The notes under the pieces are model-generated. The model was not told the DNA's origin, ran no database searches, and saw only the letters and a list, made by a program, of their open reading frames with translations. From positions 1,335,953 through 1,399,952 of the forward strand of contig NZ_KB912942.1 in NCBI RefSeq assembly GCF_000383915.1: 64,000 nt of DNA, written 5' to 3'. Positions within the stretch are counted from its first letter, which is position 1, and every line of letters begins with the position of its first letter. The position numbers and the translations under genes are program-made. The stretch comes from Amycolatopsis benzoatilytica AK 16/65 (lineage in GTDB: Bacteria; Actinomycetota; Actinomycetes; Mycobacteriales; Pseudonocardiaceae). Of this stretch, positions 55,033-63,213 are shown piece after piece.

Positions 55033-55725
55033 GTGAATCGCACGGACCGGTTGTACGCGCTCGTCGAGGAGCTCCGGGCGATCGCGCCGCGCACTCGGAC
55101 CGCCGCCTGGCTGGCCGGCCGGTTCGAGGTCAGCGTTCGCACGGTCGAACGCGATCTCGGCGCGTTGCGCGAGGCCGGCGTGCCGATCTGGACCGAGACC
55201 GGGCGGTCCGGCGGCTACGGCCTGGACCGCGAACGGACGTTGCCGCCGCTCGCGCTCACCGCGGAAGAAGCCATCGCGATCACCGTCGCGTTGCGTTCGG
55301 CCGCCGGTTCGCCGTTCGCCGCGGCCGCGCAGTCGGCGGCCCGGAAGGTGCTCGCGCGGCTGCCGACCGATGTCCGCGACGCCGAACAGCACTTGGCCGC
55401 CCGGTTGCACCAGGTCGGCGAGCCGGCGCCGCCGGTGGCGCACGGCGGGCTGATCGTGTCCGCGCTCGCCGCCCGGCGGGTCGTCCGGCTGTCCTATGTG
55501 GACGCCAAAGGGCACTCGACGGAACGGGCGTTGGAGCCGCTGGGGCTGCTGCGGGGCCCGGCGGGCTGGTACCTCCTGGGCTGGTGCCGGCTGCGCGACG
55601 CAGTGCGCGGCTTCCTGCTGGACCGCATCGGCGAGGTCGAGTTGACCGGTGAGCGGGTGCGGCGGCGCGAGGTGGACCTGGACGCGGAGCTGGCCCGGAT
55701 TTCGGCCCGGCCGCTCGCGCAGTGA
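55033..55725 (+). CDS. WYL-domain HTH transcriptional regulator
   Basis: About 230 residues. The HTH-11 part is NRTDRLYALVEELRAIAPRTRTAAWLAGRFEVSVRTVERDLGALREAG; a WYL domain follows with RALEPLGLLRGPAGWYLLGWCRLRDAVRGFLLDRI. WYL proteins bind nucleic acid or nucleotide ligands and often repress neighbouring genes. The GTG at 55033 fits the domain start; the frame upstream is open to 54790 but not conserved. The 272-base stretch before it shows no gene. Confidence 0.87.
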   Translation: MNRTDRLYALVEELRAIAPRTRTAAWLAGRFEVSVRTVERDLGALREAGVPIWTETGRSGGYGLDRERTLPPLALTAEEAIAITVALRSAAGSPFAAAAQSAARKVLARLPTDVRDAEQHLAARLHQVGEPAPPVAHGGLIVSALAARRVVRLSYVDAKGHSTERALEPLGLLRGPAGWYLLGWCRLRDAVRGFLLDRIGEVELTGERVRRREVDLDAELARISARPLAQ

Positions 55726-55789
55726 CCTGCGCCACCGGGGCGGGAAACACCGACAGGACGGTGTCGCCGATGCCCGCGATCGTCATCGC

Positions 55790-56374
55790 ATGGCAGAAAA
55801 CCTGAACCCCGAAGAGATCCCCGCCCTCTGGTGCCGCATGTGGAACGAGGACGCAGCGCTCGCGCACCGGCTCCTCACCGACGACGGCAGGCAGTGGTCG
55901 GGCGCCAAACCCGGCCTCGACCCGCTGGTCGGCCCGGCCGACGCGGAGGCGTTCATCGCGAAGTACCAGCAGGACGTCGGCAACCGGTTCGTCCCGCGCA
56001 CGCTCGTCGTCGACGGTGCCGACCGGCTCGCCTTCACCTGGGACGTCACCCGCCGCGACGGCGTGGTGATCACCGGTGCCGACATGTTCGTACTGGCGGG
56101 CGGGAAGGTCGCCCGGAACTGGACGATCCCGTCGCCGGACGGCCGCTCCGCGGTGGGGGACGGGCCGGGCGCGGGCAGCCTGGACCGGGACGAGCTGATC
56201 GCGCTGGCGAAGAACGCGCATCCGTGGCGGGGCGAGCTGGCGGCGGATCCGGCGCGGCAGACGGTCGCCGGGGTGTGGTCGGACGGCGTGCGCGGCGGGA
56301 TCTCCGTGCTGGTCGCGGTCGACGGACGGGCCGACCGCGAGTGGGTAGTGCCGGGGACGCGCAGGCTGCCGTGA
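55790..56374 (+). CDS. SnoaL/NTF2-like protein
   Basis: About 194 residues. The N-terminal ~110 residues resemble an NTF2/SnoaL cone fold (ALWCRMWNEDAALAHRLLTDDGRQW, YQQDVGNRFVPRTLVVDGADRLAFTWDVTRRDG), as in many small ligand-binding proteins. The C-terminal ~80 residues (ALAKNAHPWRGELAADPARQTVAGVW) are unknown. No enzymatic function can be assigned. It is 21 bases upstream of the two-component pair. Confidence 0.65.
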   Translation: MAENLNPEEIPALWCRMWNEDAALAHRLLTDDGRQWSGAKPGLDPLVGPADAEAFIAKYQQDVGNRFVPRTLVVDGADRLAFTWDVTRRDGVVITGADMFVLAGGKVARNWTIPSPDGRSAVGDGPGAGSLDRDELIALAKNAHPWRGELAADPARQTVAGVWSDGVRGGISVLVAVDGRADREWVVPGTRRLP

Positions 56375-56395
56375 GCCCGAGGGCATGATGGCGGC

Positions 56396-57079
56396 ATGGC
56401 GAACCGGGTTCTGCTGGCGGACGACGACCGGGCGATCCGCGAGTCGCTGGTCCGCGCGCTCGAGCTGGAGGGCTACGAGGTCAGCGAGGTAGCCGACGGC
56501 GTCTCGGCGCTCGCGACCGCGCGGCGGGAGGAGTTCGACGTCCTGATCGTCGACGTGATGATGCCCGGCGTCGACGGCCTCGGCGTGTGCCGCGTGCTGC
56601 GCGCGGACGGCGACCGCACTCCGGTGCTCATGCTGACCGCCCGGGTGGAGACCGCCGACCGAGTCGCCGGTCTGGACGCCGGAGCCGACGACTACTTGCC
56701 GAAACCTTTCGAACTGGACGAGCTGCTCGCCCGGCTCCGCGCGTTGCTGCGCCGCAGCGCCGACCCGGGCGAGCAGGCCCAGCGCGTGGTGCGGCTCGCC
56801 GGGCTGGCGGTCGACAGCGGCGCGCGCCGGGTGTGGTGGCACGACACCGAGGTGCCGTTGTCGAAGACTGAGTTCGACCTGTTGGAGCTGCTGGTGCGCA
56901 ACGCCGGGATCGTGCTCGACCGCGGCACGATCCACCAGCGGATCTGGGGCTACGAATTCGGCCCGGAGTCGAAGAACCTGGCGGTGTACATCGGCTATCT
57001 GCGGCGGAAGCTGGAGCAGGCCGGCGCGGACGAGCTGATCCGTACCGTGCGCGGCGTCGGCTACGTGGTGCGGCCGTGA
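56396..57079 (+). CDS. Response regulator, OmpR family (MprA-like)
   Basis: 227 residues. The receiver domain has the acidic pair in LLADDDRA, the phosphorylated aspartate in LIVDVMMPG, and a lysine in LPKPFEL. The C-terminal trans_reg_C winged helix reads [17 protein letters not shown] then [28 protein letters not shown]. It overlaps the kinase gene by four bases (GTGA). The arrangement and sequence resemble MprA/MprB of mycobacteria, which respond to envelope stress. Confidence 0.93.
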   Translation: MANRVLLADDDRAIRESLVRALELEGYEVSEVADGVSALATARREEFDVLIVDVMMPGVDGLGVCRVLRADGDRTPVLMLTARVETADRVAGLDAGADDYLPKPFELDELLARLRALLRRSADPGEQAQRVVRLAGLAVDSGARRVWWHDTEVPLSKTEFDLLELLVRNAGIVLDRGTIHQRIWGYEFGPESKNLAVYIGYLRRKLEQAGADELIRTVRGVGYVVRP

Positions 57080-58410
57080 ACCTGCGGGGGAAGCTGGCCG
57101 TCGCGTTCGCCGTGGTCGGCGGGGCGGCGGCGATCCTGGTGGGAGTGCTGGGCTATCAGACGAGCTCGCACCGGATCCGCGCGGAGCTCGACCGGTCGCT
57201 GCTGAACACCGCGGCGCAGGTCGCCGCCGGCGGGGTGCAGGTCCTCGCGCCGAGCCCGATCACCCGCGGCCCCGGCGACGACGACCACGACGAGGCGCAG
57301 CCGATGGTCGCCCAGTCGATCGCCCCGGACGGGACCGTGCGGCGGATCGGCGGGCGCCCGGTAGACCTGCCGGTGACGGCGGACGATCGCGCGCTGACCT
57401 CCGGCACCCGCTATACGGACGTAACGGTCGGATCGGACGGCTACCGGGTGCTGACCGTCGCGCTCGGCCCGGACCGCGGGTCGCTGCAGCTGGGCATCGA
57501 CACCGACGAGACCCGGCGCGTCCTCGGCGATCTCGCCGAGCGGATGACCTGGGTGAGCGTCGCGGTGCTGGCCGGCGCCGCGCTGGCGGGCTGGCTGATC
57601 GCCCGCCAGATCACCCGGCGGCTGGTCCGGCTCACCCGGCTGACCGAGGAAGTGAGCGCGGGCAGCCGGCCCGGGATCGGCGTACCGGACCGCGGCCGCG
57701 ACGAGGTCGGCCGGCTGTCCGCGTCGTTCGCGGAGATGCTGCGGCGGCTGGCCAGCGCCAGAGAGGACCAGGAGCGCCTGGTCCAGGACGCCGCGCACGA
57801 GCTGCGGACGCCGCTGACCAGCCTGCGGACCAACGCGAGCGTGCTGCGGCGGTTCGCGGAGCTGTCTCCGGACGCGCGGCAGCGGCTGCTCGCGGACGTG
57901 GACGGGGAGACGCGCGAGCTGACGCATCTGGTCGAGGAGCTGGTGGAACTCGCCACCGGGCAGCACGACGACGAGCCGCGGCAGCCGGTCGAACTGCGCG
58001 AGCCGGCGGAGCGGGCCGCCGAGCGGGTGCGCCGTCGATCGGGACGGGAGATCTCGGTCGACGCGGACGGAACGACCACCGACGGACGGCCGAAGGCGCT
58101 CGAACGGGCGATGACGAATCTGCTGGAGAACGCGGTGAAGTTCGGCGGCGGGCCGGTGGCGCTGCGGGTGCGCGACGGCCGGGTCGAGGTGGCCGACCGC
58201 GGGCCGGGGATCGCCGAGGAGGACGCGGACCGGGTGTTCGACCGGTTCTACCGGGCCGCGGACGCCCGCTCGCTGCCCGGTTCCGGGCTGGGCTTGGCGA
58301 TCGTGCGGGAGGTCGCGCGCTCGCACGGCGGTTCGGTGTTCGCCGGTCCGCGCGACGGCGGTGGAGCGGTGGTCGGATTCACCGTCGCTCTTACCGGATT
58401 CATACCTTGA
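57076..58410 (+). CDS. Sensor histidine kinase (MprB-like)
   Basis: 444 residues. A first helix ([20 protein letters not shown]), an extracytoplasmic sensor region of ~130 residues and a second helix ([18 protein letters not shown]) are followed by a HAMP domain, then the phosphoacceptor motif [17 protein letters not shown] and the ATPase boxes NLLENAVKF (N), [12 protein letters not shown] (G1) and [12 protein letters not shown] (G2). It phosphorylates the adjacent response regulator. GTG start overlapping that gene. The signal is unknown. Confidence 0.93.
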   Translation: MNLRGKLAVAFAVVGGAAAILVGVLGYQTSSHRIRAELDRSLLNTAAQVAAGGVQVLAPSPITRGPGDDDHDEAQPMVAQSIAPDGTVRRIGGRPVDLPVTADDRALTSGTRYTDVTVGSDGYRVLTVALGPDRGSLQLGIDTDETRRVLGDLAERMTWVSVAVLAGAALAGWLIARQITRRLVRLTRLTEEVSAGSRPGIGVPDRGRDEVGRLSASFAEMLRRLASAREDQERLVQDAAHELRTPLTSLRTNASVLRRFAELSPDARQRLLADVDGETRELTHLVEELVELATGQHDDEPRQPVELREPAERAAERVRRRSGREISVDADGTTTDGRPKALERAMTNLLENAVKFGGGPVALRVRDGRVEVADRGPGIAEEDADRVFDRFYRAADARSLPGSGLGLAIVREVARSHGGSVFAGPRDGGGAVVGFTVALTGFIP

Positions 58411-58479
58411 TCTTGCCCGCGGTTAACGGCGTTCGGCCAGAGTGAGGGGTGCTGGTTCGATCTTGTCCTGGAAGGCGTC

Positions 58480-59112
58480 ATGACGACTGTCAACGGCTTG
58501 CCCGCCCACATCCTGCTCGTGCACGCGATCGTCGTGCTGCTGCCGCTTTCGGCATTGCTGCTGGTCCTGACCGCGTGGCTGCCCGCGGTACGGCGGCGCC
58601 TCGCCGGCGCGAACGCGATCTTGTCGGTGCTCGTGGTCGTCCTCGTGCCGATCACGACGGACGCCGGGGAGTGGCTGGAGCGGAGGGTGGCGCGGACGGC
58701 GTTGCTGCGTACGCACACCGAGCTGGGCGACACGGCGGTGTGGGCGGCGATTCCGGTGGCGCTGCTGGCGTTGGCGGTGTGGTGGCGGCAGCGGGAAGCG
58801 GCGGCCGCCCCGGTCGCCGGGGCACGGGGCACTGCCGGAGCCAGTGCCGTCGGCGGGCAGCTGCCGGGTCCGGACGGCGCGCAGGCGACCGGGTCGGTCG
58901 CGACCCGAACGGAGAGCGATTCCCGCCCCGCCGCGTCCGGGCGACGCACCTTCCTGGCTCCGGCGTCGAAGGCCGTCAGCGTCACCTTGATCGTGCTGTC
59001 CGTCCTGGCCGCCGCGGCGGCCTGCTACGACATCGTCCGGATCGGCGATTCCGGCGCGCAGGTCAGCTGGCAGGGCAAGTTCCAGCAGAACGCGGCACCG
59101 CGCGAGCACTGA
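58480..59112 (+). CDS. DUF2231-like membrane protein
   Basis: 210 residues. GLPAHILLVHAIVVLLPLSALLLVL is the usual first helix of DUF2231 proteins, with further helices around residues 45-65, 85-105 and 168-185. A hydrophilic Gly/Ala-rich loop sits before the last helix. Function unknown. It is 69 bases after the sensor kinase on the same strand. A 51-bp palindrome, now split by an insertion sequence, follows its stop. Confidence 0.75.
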   Translation: MTTVNGLPAHILLVHAIVVLLPLSALLLVLTAWLPAVRRRLAGANAILSVLVVVLVPITTDAGEWLERRVARTALLRTHTELGDTAVWAAIPVALLALAVWWRQREAAAAPVAGARGTAGASAVGGQLPGPDGAQATGSVATRTESDSRPAASGRRTFLAPASKAVSVTLIVLSVLAAAAACYDIVRIGDSGAQVSWQGKFQQNAAPREH

Positions 59113-59130
59113 GACCGCTTGACTGAAAGT

Positions 59131-59162
59131 CCGTGAAGGGCCCCTTGAGGGAATCAGATTCC
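59131..59162. repeat. 51-bp palindrome interrupted by IS110 element (left part)
   Basis: CCGTGAAGGGCCCCTTGAGG and GAATCAGATTCC form the left 32 bases of a palindrome copy; the remaining 19 bases (CTCAAGGGGCCCTTCACGG) lie at 60583-60601 beyond the insertion sequence. Joined, they give a perfect 51-bp copy lying between convergent genes. Confidence 0.95.
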
Positions 59163-59187
59163 GACTTGTATGTGGTGACCGGTTGGA

Positions 59188-59215
59188 TTGGCTGGCTGAT
59201 CACTGGTCGTAGTCT
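59188..59215 (+). promoter_or_regulatory. Candidate promoter of the bridge RNA
   Basis: TTGGCT (59188-59193) and TAGTCT (59210-59215) are separated by 16 bases and resemble -35 and -10 elements. They would start a transcript near 59222, at the foot of the first stem of the predicted bridge RNA. Reactivity cannot be judged from sequence. Confidence 0.5.
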
Positions 59216-59221
59216 GCCGGA

Positions 59222-59400
59222 AGTGCCGGGCTGGGATCGCTCGTGAGATTCCTGCCGCCCTTGTGCGGGCTGGCTCGTTGAGGGTGTGTGTCCTGGTCCG
59301 GCACCGGCTGCGGTCTGACTCAACAGAGGTTCGGGCACCACAAGCTGAAAGTCGGAATGTCGACCGCGGTTTCCCGTATCTGACGAGGAAGGAACGCGGT
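59222..59400 (+). ncRNA. Predicted IS110 bridge RNA
   Basis: Two stem-loops lie in the left end. Stem 1 pairs GTGCCGG (59223-59229) with CCGGCAC (59298-59304); its loop holds AGATTCC (59246-59252), identical to the left target, and TTGAGGG (59278-59284), the reverse complement of the right target CCCTCAA. Stem 2 pairs GCGGTC (59310-59315) with GACCGC (59362-59367); its loop holds ACAGAGG (59323-59329), identical to the element right end at 60572-60578, and AAGTCGG (59349-59355), the reverse complement of its left end CCGACTT. This is the target-loop then donor-loop order known for IS621. Ends are approximate. Confidence 0.85.
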
Positions 59401-59402
59401 TG

Positions 59403-60566
59403 ATGGTCGTGATCGGAGTCGACCCGCACAAGTCCAGTCACACTGCGGCGGCGCTCGACCCGGGCAGCGACGCGACGCTGGACACCGTCCGCATCGACGC
59501 GGCATTGCCGGAATACCGGAAGCTGCTGGTCTGGGCCCGGCGGTTCGGGCAACGCCGCTGGGCGGTGGAAAACGCCTGGGGGCTCGGCCGTCATCTGGCG
59601 CAGTGGCTCACCGCGCGGGGCGAGACCGTCGTGGACGTCCCCGCGACCGCGACCGCGCGGGTGCGGCAGCTCTCGCGGGGCCGCCGGAAGAACGACGCCC
59701 TGGACGCCGCGGCGGCGGCCAGCGTGGCAGCGCTGCAGGGCGACGGGACCCCGGTGACCGCCGAGGGGCTCTCGACGGTGCTGGGGATGCTCGACGAGCG
59801 GCGGACCAACCTCACCCGGCAACGCACCCGGACGGTCAACCAGCTGCACGCCCTGCTGCGCGAACTGATGCCCGGCGGCGCACCCGCCGACCTGACCGCC
59901 GGCCAGGCGGCCGCGATGCTGGCGCGGGTCCGGCCGGCCTCTCCGGCGGAGCAGGCCCGCAAGGACCTCGCGCGGGACCTGGTCGCCGACATCCGCGCAC
60001 TGGACACCCGTGTGAAGACGAACCAGAAGCGCATGCAGCAGGCCGTCGCCGATTCCGGCAGCAGCCTGCCCGACGTCGTCGGCATAGGCCCGGTGGTGGC
60101 CGCGCGGCTGATCGGGCGCACCGGTCGCGCCTCGCGGTTCCCGACAGCAGCGGCCTTCGCCGTCCACGCCGGCGCGGCGCCGATCGAGATCGCCAGCGCC
60201 GGCACGGCGCGGCACCGGCTGTCGCGCCAGGGCGACCGCAAGCTGAACAATGCCCTGCACACGATCGCCTTGACCCAGGTGCGCATGTCCGGAACCAGAG
60301 GACGCCTCTACTACGACCGCAAGATCGCCGAGGGCAAGACTCACAAAGAAGCGATGCGCTGCCTGAAACGCCGTCTGGCCGACCACGTCTGGCGAGTCAT
60401 GATCGCCGACCAGCGCCGGCAGACACGAGCGGCGGGCCCGGGAGGACACGCGGGGGCGACTCTGACATCCAGCGCGACCAGCCCTACCCCGACGGCCGGC
60501 TCTTCGGACAAGTCACTTCCCGGACCCGCCAACCACAACTCTACGACACCGAACCCAGCAGCTTGA
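59403..60566 (+). CDS. IS110-family transposase (bridge-RNA-guided recombinase)
   Basis: About 387 residues, full length. The RuvC-like DEDD domain shows D7 in IGVDPHKSSH, a Glu in AVENAWGLGRHL and the Asp pair in RKNDALDAAAAA. The C-terminal Transposase_20 domain has the helix-hairpin DVVGIGPVVAARLIGRTG and the serine region SAGTARHRLSRQGDRKLNNALH near residue 265. These proteins recombine donor and target through a serine intermediate under guidance of a bridge RNA. The Ser/Thr-rich C-terminal tail of ~50 residues is extra. ATG 59403 has AGGAAGGA upstream; no frameshift is seen, so it may be active. Confidence 0.93.
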   Translation: MVVIGVDPHKSSHTAAALDPGSDATLDTVRIDAALPEYRKLLVWARRFGQRRWAVENAWGLGRHLAQWLTARGETVVDVPATATARVRQLSRGRRKNDALDAAAAASVAALQGDGTPVTAEGLSTVLGMLDERRTNLTRQRTRTVNQLHALLRELMPGGAPADLTAGQAAAMLARVRPASPAEQARKDLARDLVADIRALDTRVKTNQKRMQQAVADSGSSLPDVVGIGPVVAARLIGRTGRASRFPTAAAFAVHAGAAPIEIASAGTARHRLSRQGDRKLNNALHTIALTQVRMSGTRGRLYYDRKIAEGKTHKEAMRCLKRRLADHVWRVMIADQRRQTRAAGPGGHAGATLTSSATSPTPTAGSSDKSLPGPANHNSTTPNPAA

Positions 60567-60616
60567 CAAACACAGAGGAACCCTCAAGGGGCCCTTCACG
60601 GACGGGTCAGGCGGGG

Positions 60617-61789
60617 TCAGGCGCCGATCCGCCGCTCGAACCCGTCCGGCACGATCAGATCGTCCCGGCTGAGATCCCGCACGCTGCGGTGCCCGAGCGC
60701 CAGCAGCGTGGAATCGATGCCGTTGCGCAGCACGTCCAGGACGTTCTCCACACCGGACTGTCCGCCCGCGGCCAGGCCCCACAGGTACGCGCGTCCGATC
60801 AGCACCGCGCGCGCTCCGAGCGCCAGCGCCTTCACCACGTCGCTGCCGCGGCGGATTCCGCCGTCCAGCAACACTTCCACCTCGTTTCCGACCGCTTCCG
60901 CGACCGCTGGCAGCGCGCGGATCGTCGCGGGCGTGCCGTCGAGGTTGTTGCCGCCGTGGTTGGACACCGAGATCGCGCTGACGCCGGCGTCGACCGCGCG
61001 CCGCGCCTCGTCGACCCGGTACACGCCCTTCAGCAGGAACGGCCCGTCCCACTGCTTCCGCAGCCAGCTCACGTCGTCCCAGGTCGGCGGCGCGGTCTGC
61101 ATCCACTGGCCGTAGGCGTTGAAGAACGTCGGCACCGGGCTGCCCGGCTCGGCCATGTTCGGCACGCTGAGGTCGGGCAGTTTCCGGGTGCGCGCGTAGG
61201 CGAGCAGCCAGCGCGGGTGCAGCATGCCCTCGGGCGCGAACCGGAGGAGCTCGCGCAGGGTGAGCTTGTCCGGGATGTGCGGGCTGCCCCAGTCGCGGCT
61301 GTGCGAGAACGACCAGTCCAGGGTGAGGACGATGCCGACCGCGCCGGCCGATCGAGCGCGCTCCAGCCGGCCCAGGATGTCGTCGCGGGTGCCGGTCCAG
61401 TAGACCTGGAAATAGGTGTTCGGGTTGGCCGCGACCACCTCCTCGATCGGCTTGCTGGCGAACGACGACAGGCCGATCGAGGTGCCGCGCGCGGCGGCGG
61501 CGCGAGCGACGGCGACCTCGCCGTCCGGGTGCACCGCCTGCACGCCGGTCGGCGAGATCAGTACCGGCAGCGCGACGTCGCGGCCGAGCACGTTCGTGCT
61601 CAGGTCGCGTTCGCCGGGCAGCCCGGCGGTGCGCGGGGCGAACCGGAGCTCGTCGTAGGCGGCCAGGTTGTCCTGCAGCGTCAGGCCCTTTTCCGACCCG
61701 GCGATCAGCGCCGAGTAGACCGACGACGGGAGCCGTTTCTTCGCGCGCCGTTGCGCTTCCGCGACGGACTCGAACCAGGTGGTGCTCAT
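60617..61789 (-). CDS. mftD: Pre-mycofactocin synthase MftD
   Basis: About 390 residues of the FMN-dependent alpha-hydroxy-acid dehydrogenase fold. MSTTWFESVAEAQRRAKKRLPSSVYSALIAGSEKGLTLQDN is the usual MftD N-terminus; VSNHGGNNLDG holds the FMN-binding/active-site His, and LDGGIRRGSDVVKALALGARAVLIGR is the phosphate-binding segment. MftD oxidatively deaminates the AHDP intermediate to give pre-mycofactocin, the redox-active form. Its ATG overlaps the mftF stop codon (ATGA). The gene ends just before the IS110-split palindrome. Confidence 0.95.
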   Translation of the reverse strand: MSTTWFESVAEAQRRAKKRLPSSVYSALIAGSEKGLTLQDNLAAYDELRFAPRTAGLPGERDLSTNVLGRDVALPVLISPTGVQAVHPDGEVAVARAAAARGTSIGLSSFASKPIEEVVAANPNTYFQVYWTGTRDDILGRLERARSAGAVGIVLTLDWSFSHSRDWGSPHIPDKLTLRELLRFAPEGMLHPRWLLAYARTRKLPDLSVPNMAEPGSPVPTFFNAYGQWMQTAPPTWDDVSWLRKQWDGPFLLKGVYRVDEARRAVDAGVSAISVSNHGGNNLDGTPATIRALPAVAEAVGNEVEVLLDGGIRRGSDVVKALALGARAVLIGRAYLWGLAAGGQSGVENVLDVLRNGIDSTLLALGHRSVRDLSRDDLIVPDGFERRIGA

Positions 61790-63213
61790 TGTTTTCCCTT
61801 CCGGTCGACGCGCAAGGGGCGCCAGGTGATGCGCGGCCGCAGCGGGACCGCGGTCCGGTGGTTTAAGCAGCCCGCCCACACCCCGGCGCCATACGCGAGG
61901 TCGTCGGCGATCGCGCCGGCGGTGTAGCGGAACGGATCCAGGCCGGGCCGGTTCTTGGCCCAGGCGGTCAAGGGGGGTCCGGCGAGCAGCGACGCGATCG
62001 CGGCTCGCCGTCCCCAGCGCCGCCGCCCTCCGGGCAGGAGCAGCGCGGCGAGCAGGGGAGCGGCGAATTGCGTGCCGTAGCGGCCGAATCCGAGCCAGGT
62101 TTGGCCGACCGCGGTCGCCATCGCCGGAACGACGCCGTTCGTGGGCACGTCGCCGCGCCGGAGGGCGCGGGTCATGCTCAGCACCGCGCCCGCGAACCCG
62201 GCCGAGGCGAGCAGCGGACGGCGGGCGAGGAGCGCGGCGGCGGTCAGCGTCGGCCAGGGGTGCAGGACGAGCGGGGCCATCGCGTCCGGGCGGCGCAGCG
62301 CGAGCGGGGCGGCGGATGTTCCGTAGCTCGCACGCCGGCGCAGGACAGCTGGCCAGCCGGCCGGTTCGTGGTGGTCGACCTGCGCGGACGGCTCGTAGCG
62401 GAGCCGGAATCCGGCGTCGTGCAGCCGCCAGCCGAAATCGACGTCCTCGCCGACGCGCATCTCCGGATCGAAGGCAACCGAAGCCATCGCGGACCGGCGG
62501 ACCAGGAGCGCGGCAGTGGGCACATAGGACAGCCGGGTGCCGGGGGCGACGCGGGCGGGCGCGGTGCCCATGTCGAGGCTGCTCGCGGCGCGGCTGTAGC
62601 GGCCGGCCCAGGTGCCCGGGGCGAGCGGGCGGATGCGCGGGGCGACGGCGGCGACGAGCGGGTCGGCGAAGTGCCCGGCGAGCCGGTCGATCCAGTCCGG
62701 CGACGGGACGCAATCGCTGTCCAGGAAGGCGATCAGGCTGGTGGACACGTGGTCCAGCGCGGTGTTGCGGGCCGCCCCGGGGCCGCCGTTGACATCTCGG
62801 CGGACGAGCTTCGCGCCGTGCGCGGAAGCGATGGCGGCGATCGCGGCCGGGTCGGCGGAGCCGTCGTCGACCACCAGGACCGGGTAGCGGCCGCCGAGAC
62901 TGTCGAGTCCGCCGAGGCAGCGGTCGAGCAGTTCGGCGCGGTCGAGGACCGGGATGACGACCGTCGCGTCGGCGGGCTCGGCAGGCGCAGGCGGTACGGG
63001 ATGCGCGAAACCGGCGTCGGTGAGCAGCCGGGCCAGCGTGCCTTCGGCGGGGGTGGCGACGGGATGGTCGGCCAGCCGCTCCCATGCGGCCCGCCCGGCC
63101 TTGGTCAGGCGCAGTACGCGAGCCGGGGAGCCGCCGAAAAGCAGGCCGTCGGCGAGTGTTTTGACGCTCGGGTCGAGCATCAGGCGGAATCCGGCGGGCA
63201 GGGGAGTGGTCAC
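61786..63213 (-). CDS. mftF: Mycofactocin glycosyltransferase MftF
   Basis: About 475 residues. A short N-terminal domain (residues 1-90) precedes a GT2 domain with TVVIPVLDRAELLDRCLGGLD, VVDDGSAD, GGPGAARNTAL, the DSD metal site in AFLDSDCVPS and VGEDVDFGWRLHDAG. C-terminal hydrophobic segments suggest membrane association. MftF adds beta-1,4-glucose units to pre-mycofactocin. GTG start overlapping the stop of the upstream SDR; its own stop overlaps the mftD start, so the three genes are one translationally coupled unit. Confidence 0.95.
   Translation of the reverse strand: MTTPLPAGFRLMLDPSVKTLADGLLFGGSPARVLRLTKAGRAAWERLADHPVATPAEGTLARLLTDAGFAHPVPPAPAEPADATVVIPVLDRAELLDRCLGGLDSLGGRYPVLVVDDGSADPAAIAAIASAHGAKLVRRDVNGGPGAARNTALDHVSTSLIAFLDSDCVPSPDWIDRLAGHFADPLVAAVAPRIRPLAPGTWAGRYSRAASSLDMGTAPARVAPGTRLSYVPTAALLVRRSAMASVAFDPEMRVGEDVDFGWRLHDAGFRLRYEPSAQVDHHEPAGWPAVLRRRASYGTSAAPLALRRPDAMAPLVLHPWPTLTAAALLARRPLLASAGFAGAVLSMTRALRRGDVPTNGVVPAMATAVGQTWLGFGRYGTQFAAPLLAALLLPGGRRRWGRRAAIASLLAGPPLTAWAKNRPGLDPFRYTAGAIADDLAYGAGVWAGCLNHRTAVPLRPRITWRPLRVDRKGKQ

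Larger units (their letters stand above)
59163..60582 (+). mobile_element. IS110-family insertion sequence, 1420 bp
   Basis: The element is defined by its clean insertion into the palindrome: the left junction is AGATT-CC-GACTTG and the right one GGAA-CC-CTCAAG, sharing only the CC dinucleotide. There are no terminal inverted repeats and no longer target duplication, as is usual for IS110. It carries one DEDD transposase gene, a 240-base left non-coding end and only 16 bases at the right. This long-left, short-right layout is that of the IS110 subgroup whose bridge RNA comes from the left end. Confidence 0.95.

Noticed and set aside
60567..60582. Bridge RNA encoded at the right end of the IS
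   Set aside because: Only 16 bases remain after the transposase stop, too few; the guide matches are all in the left end.
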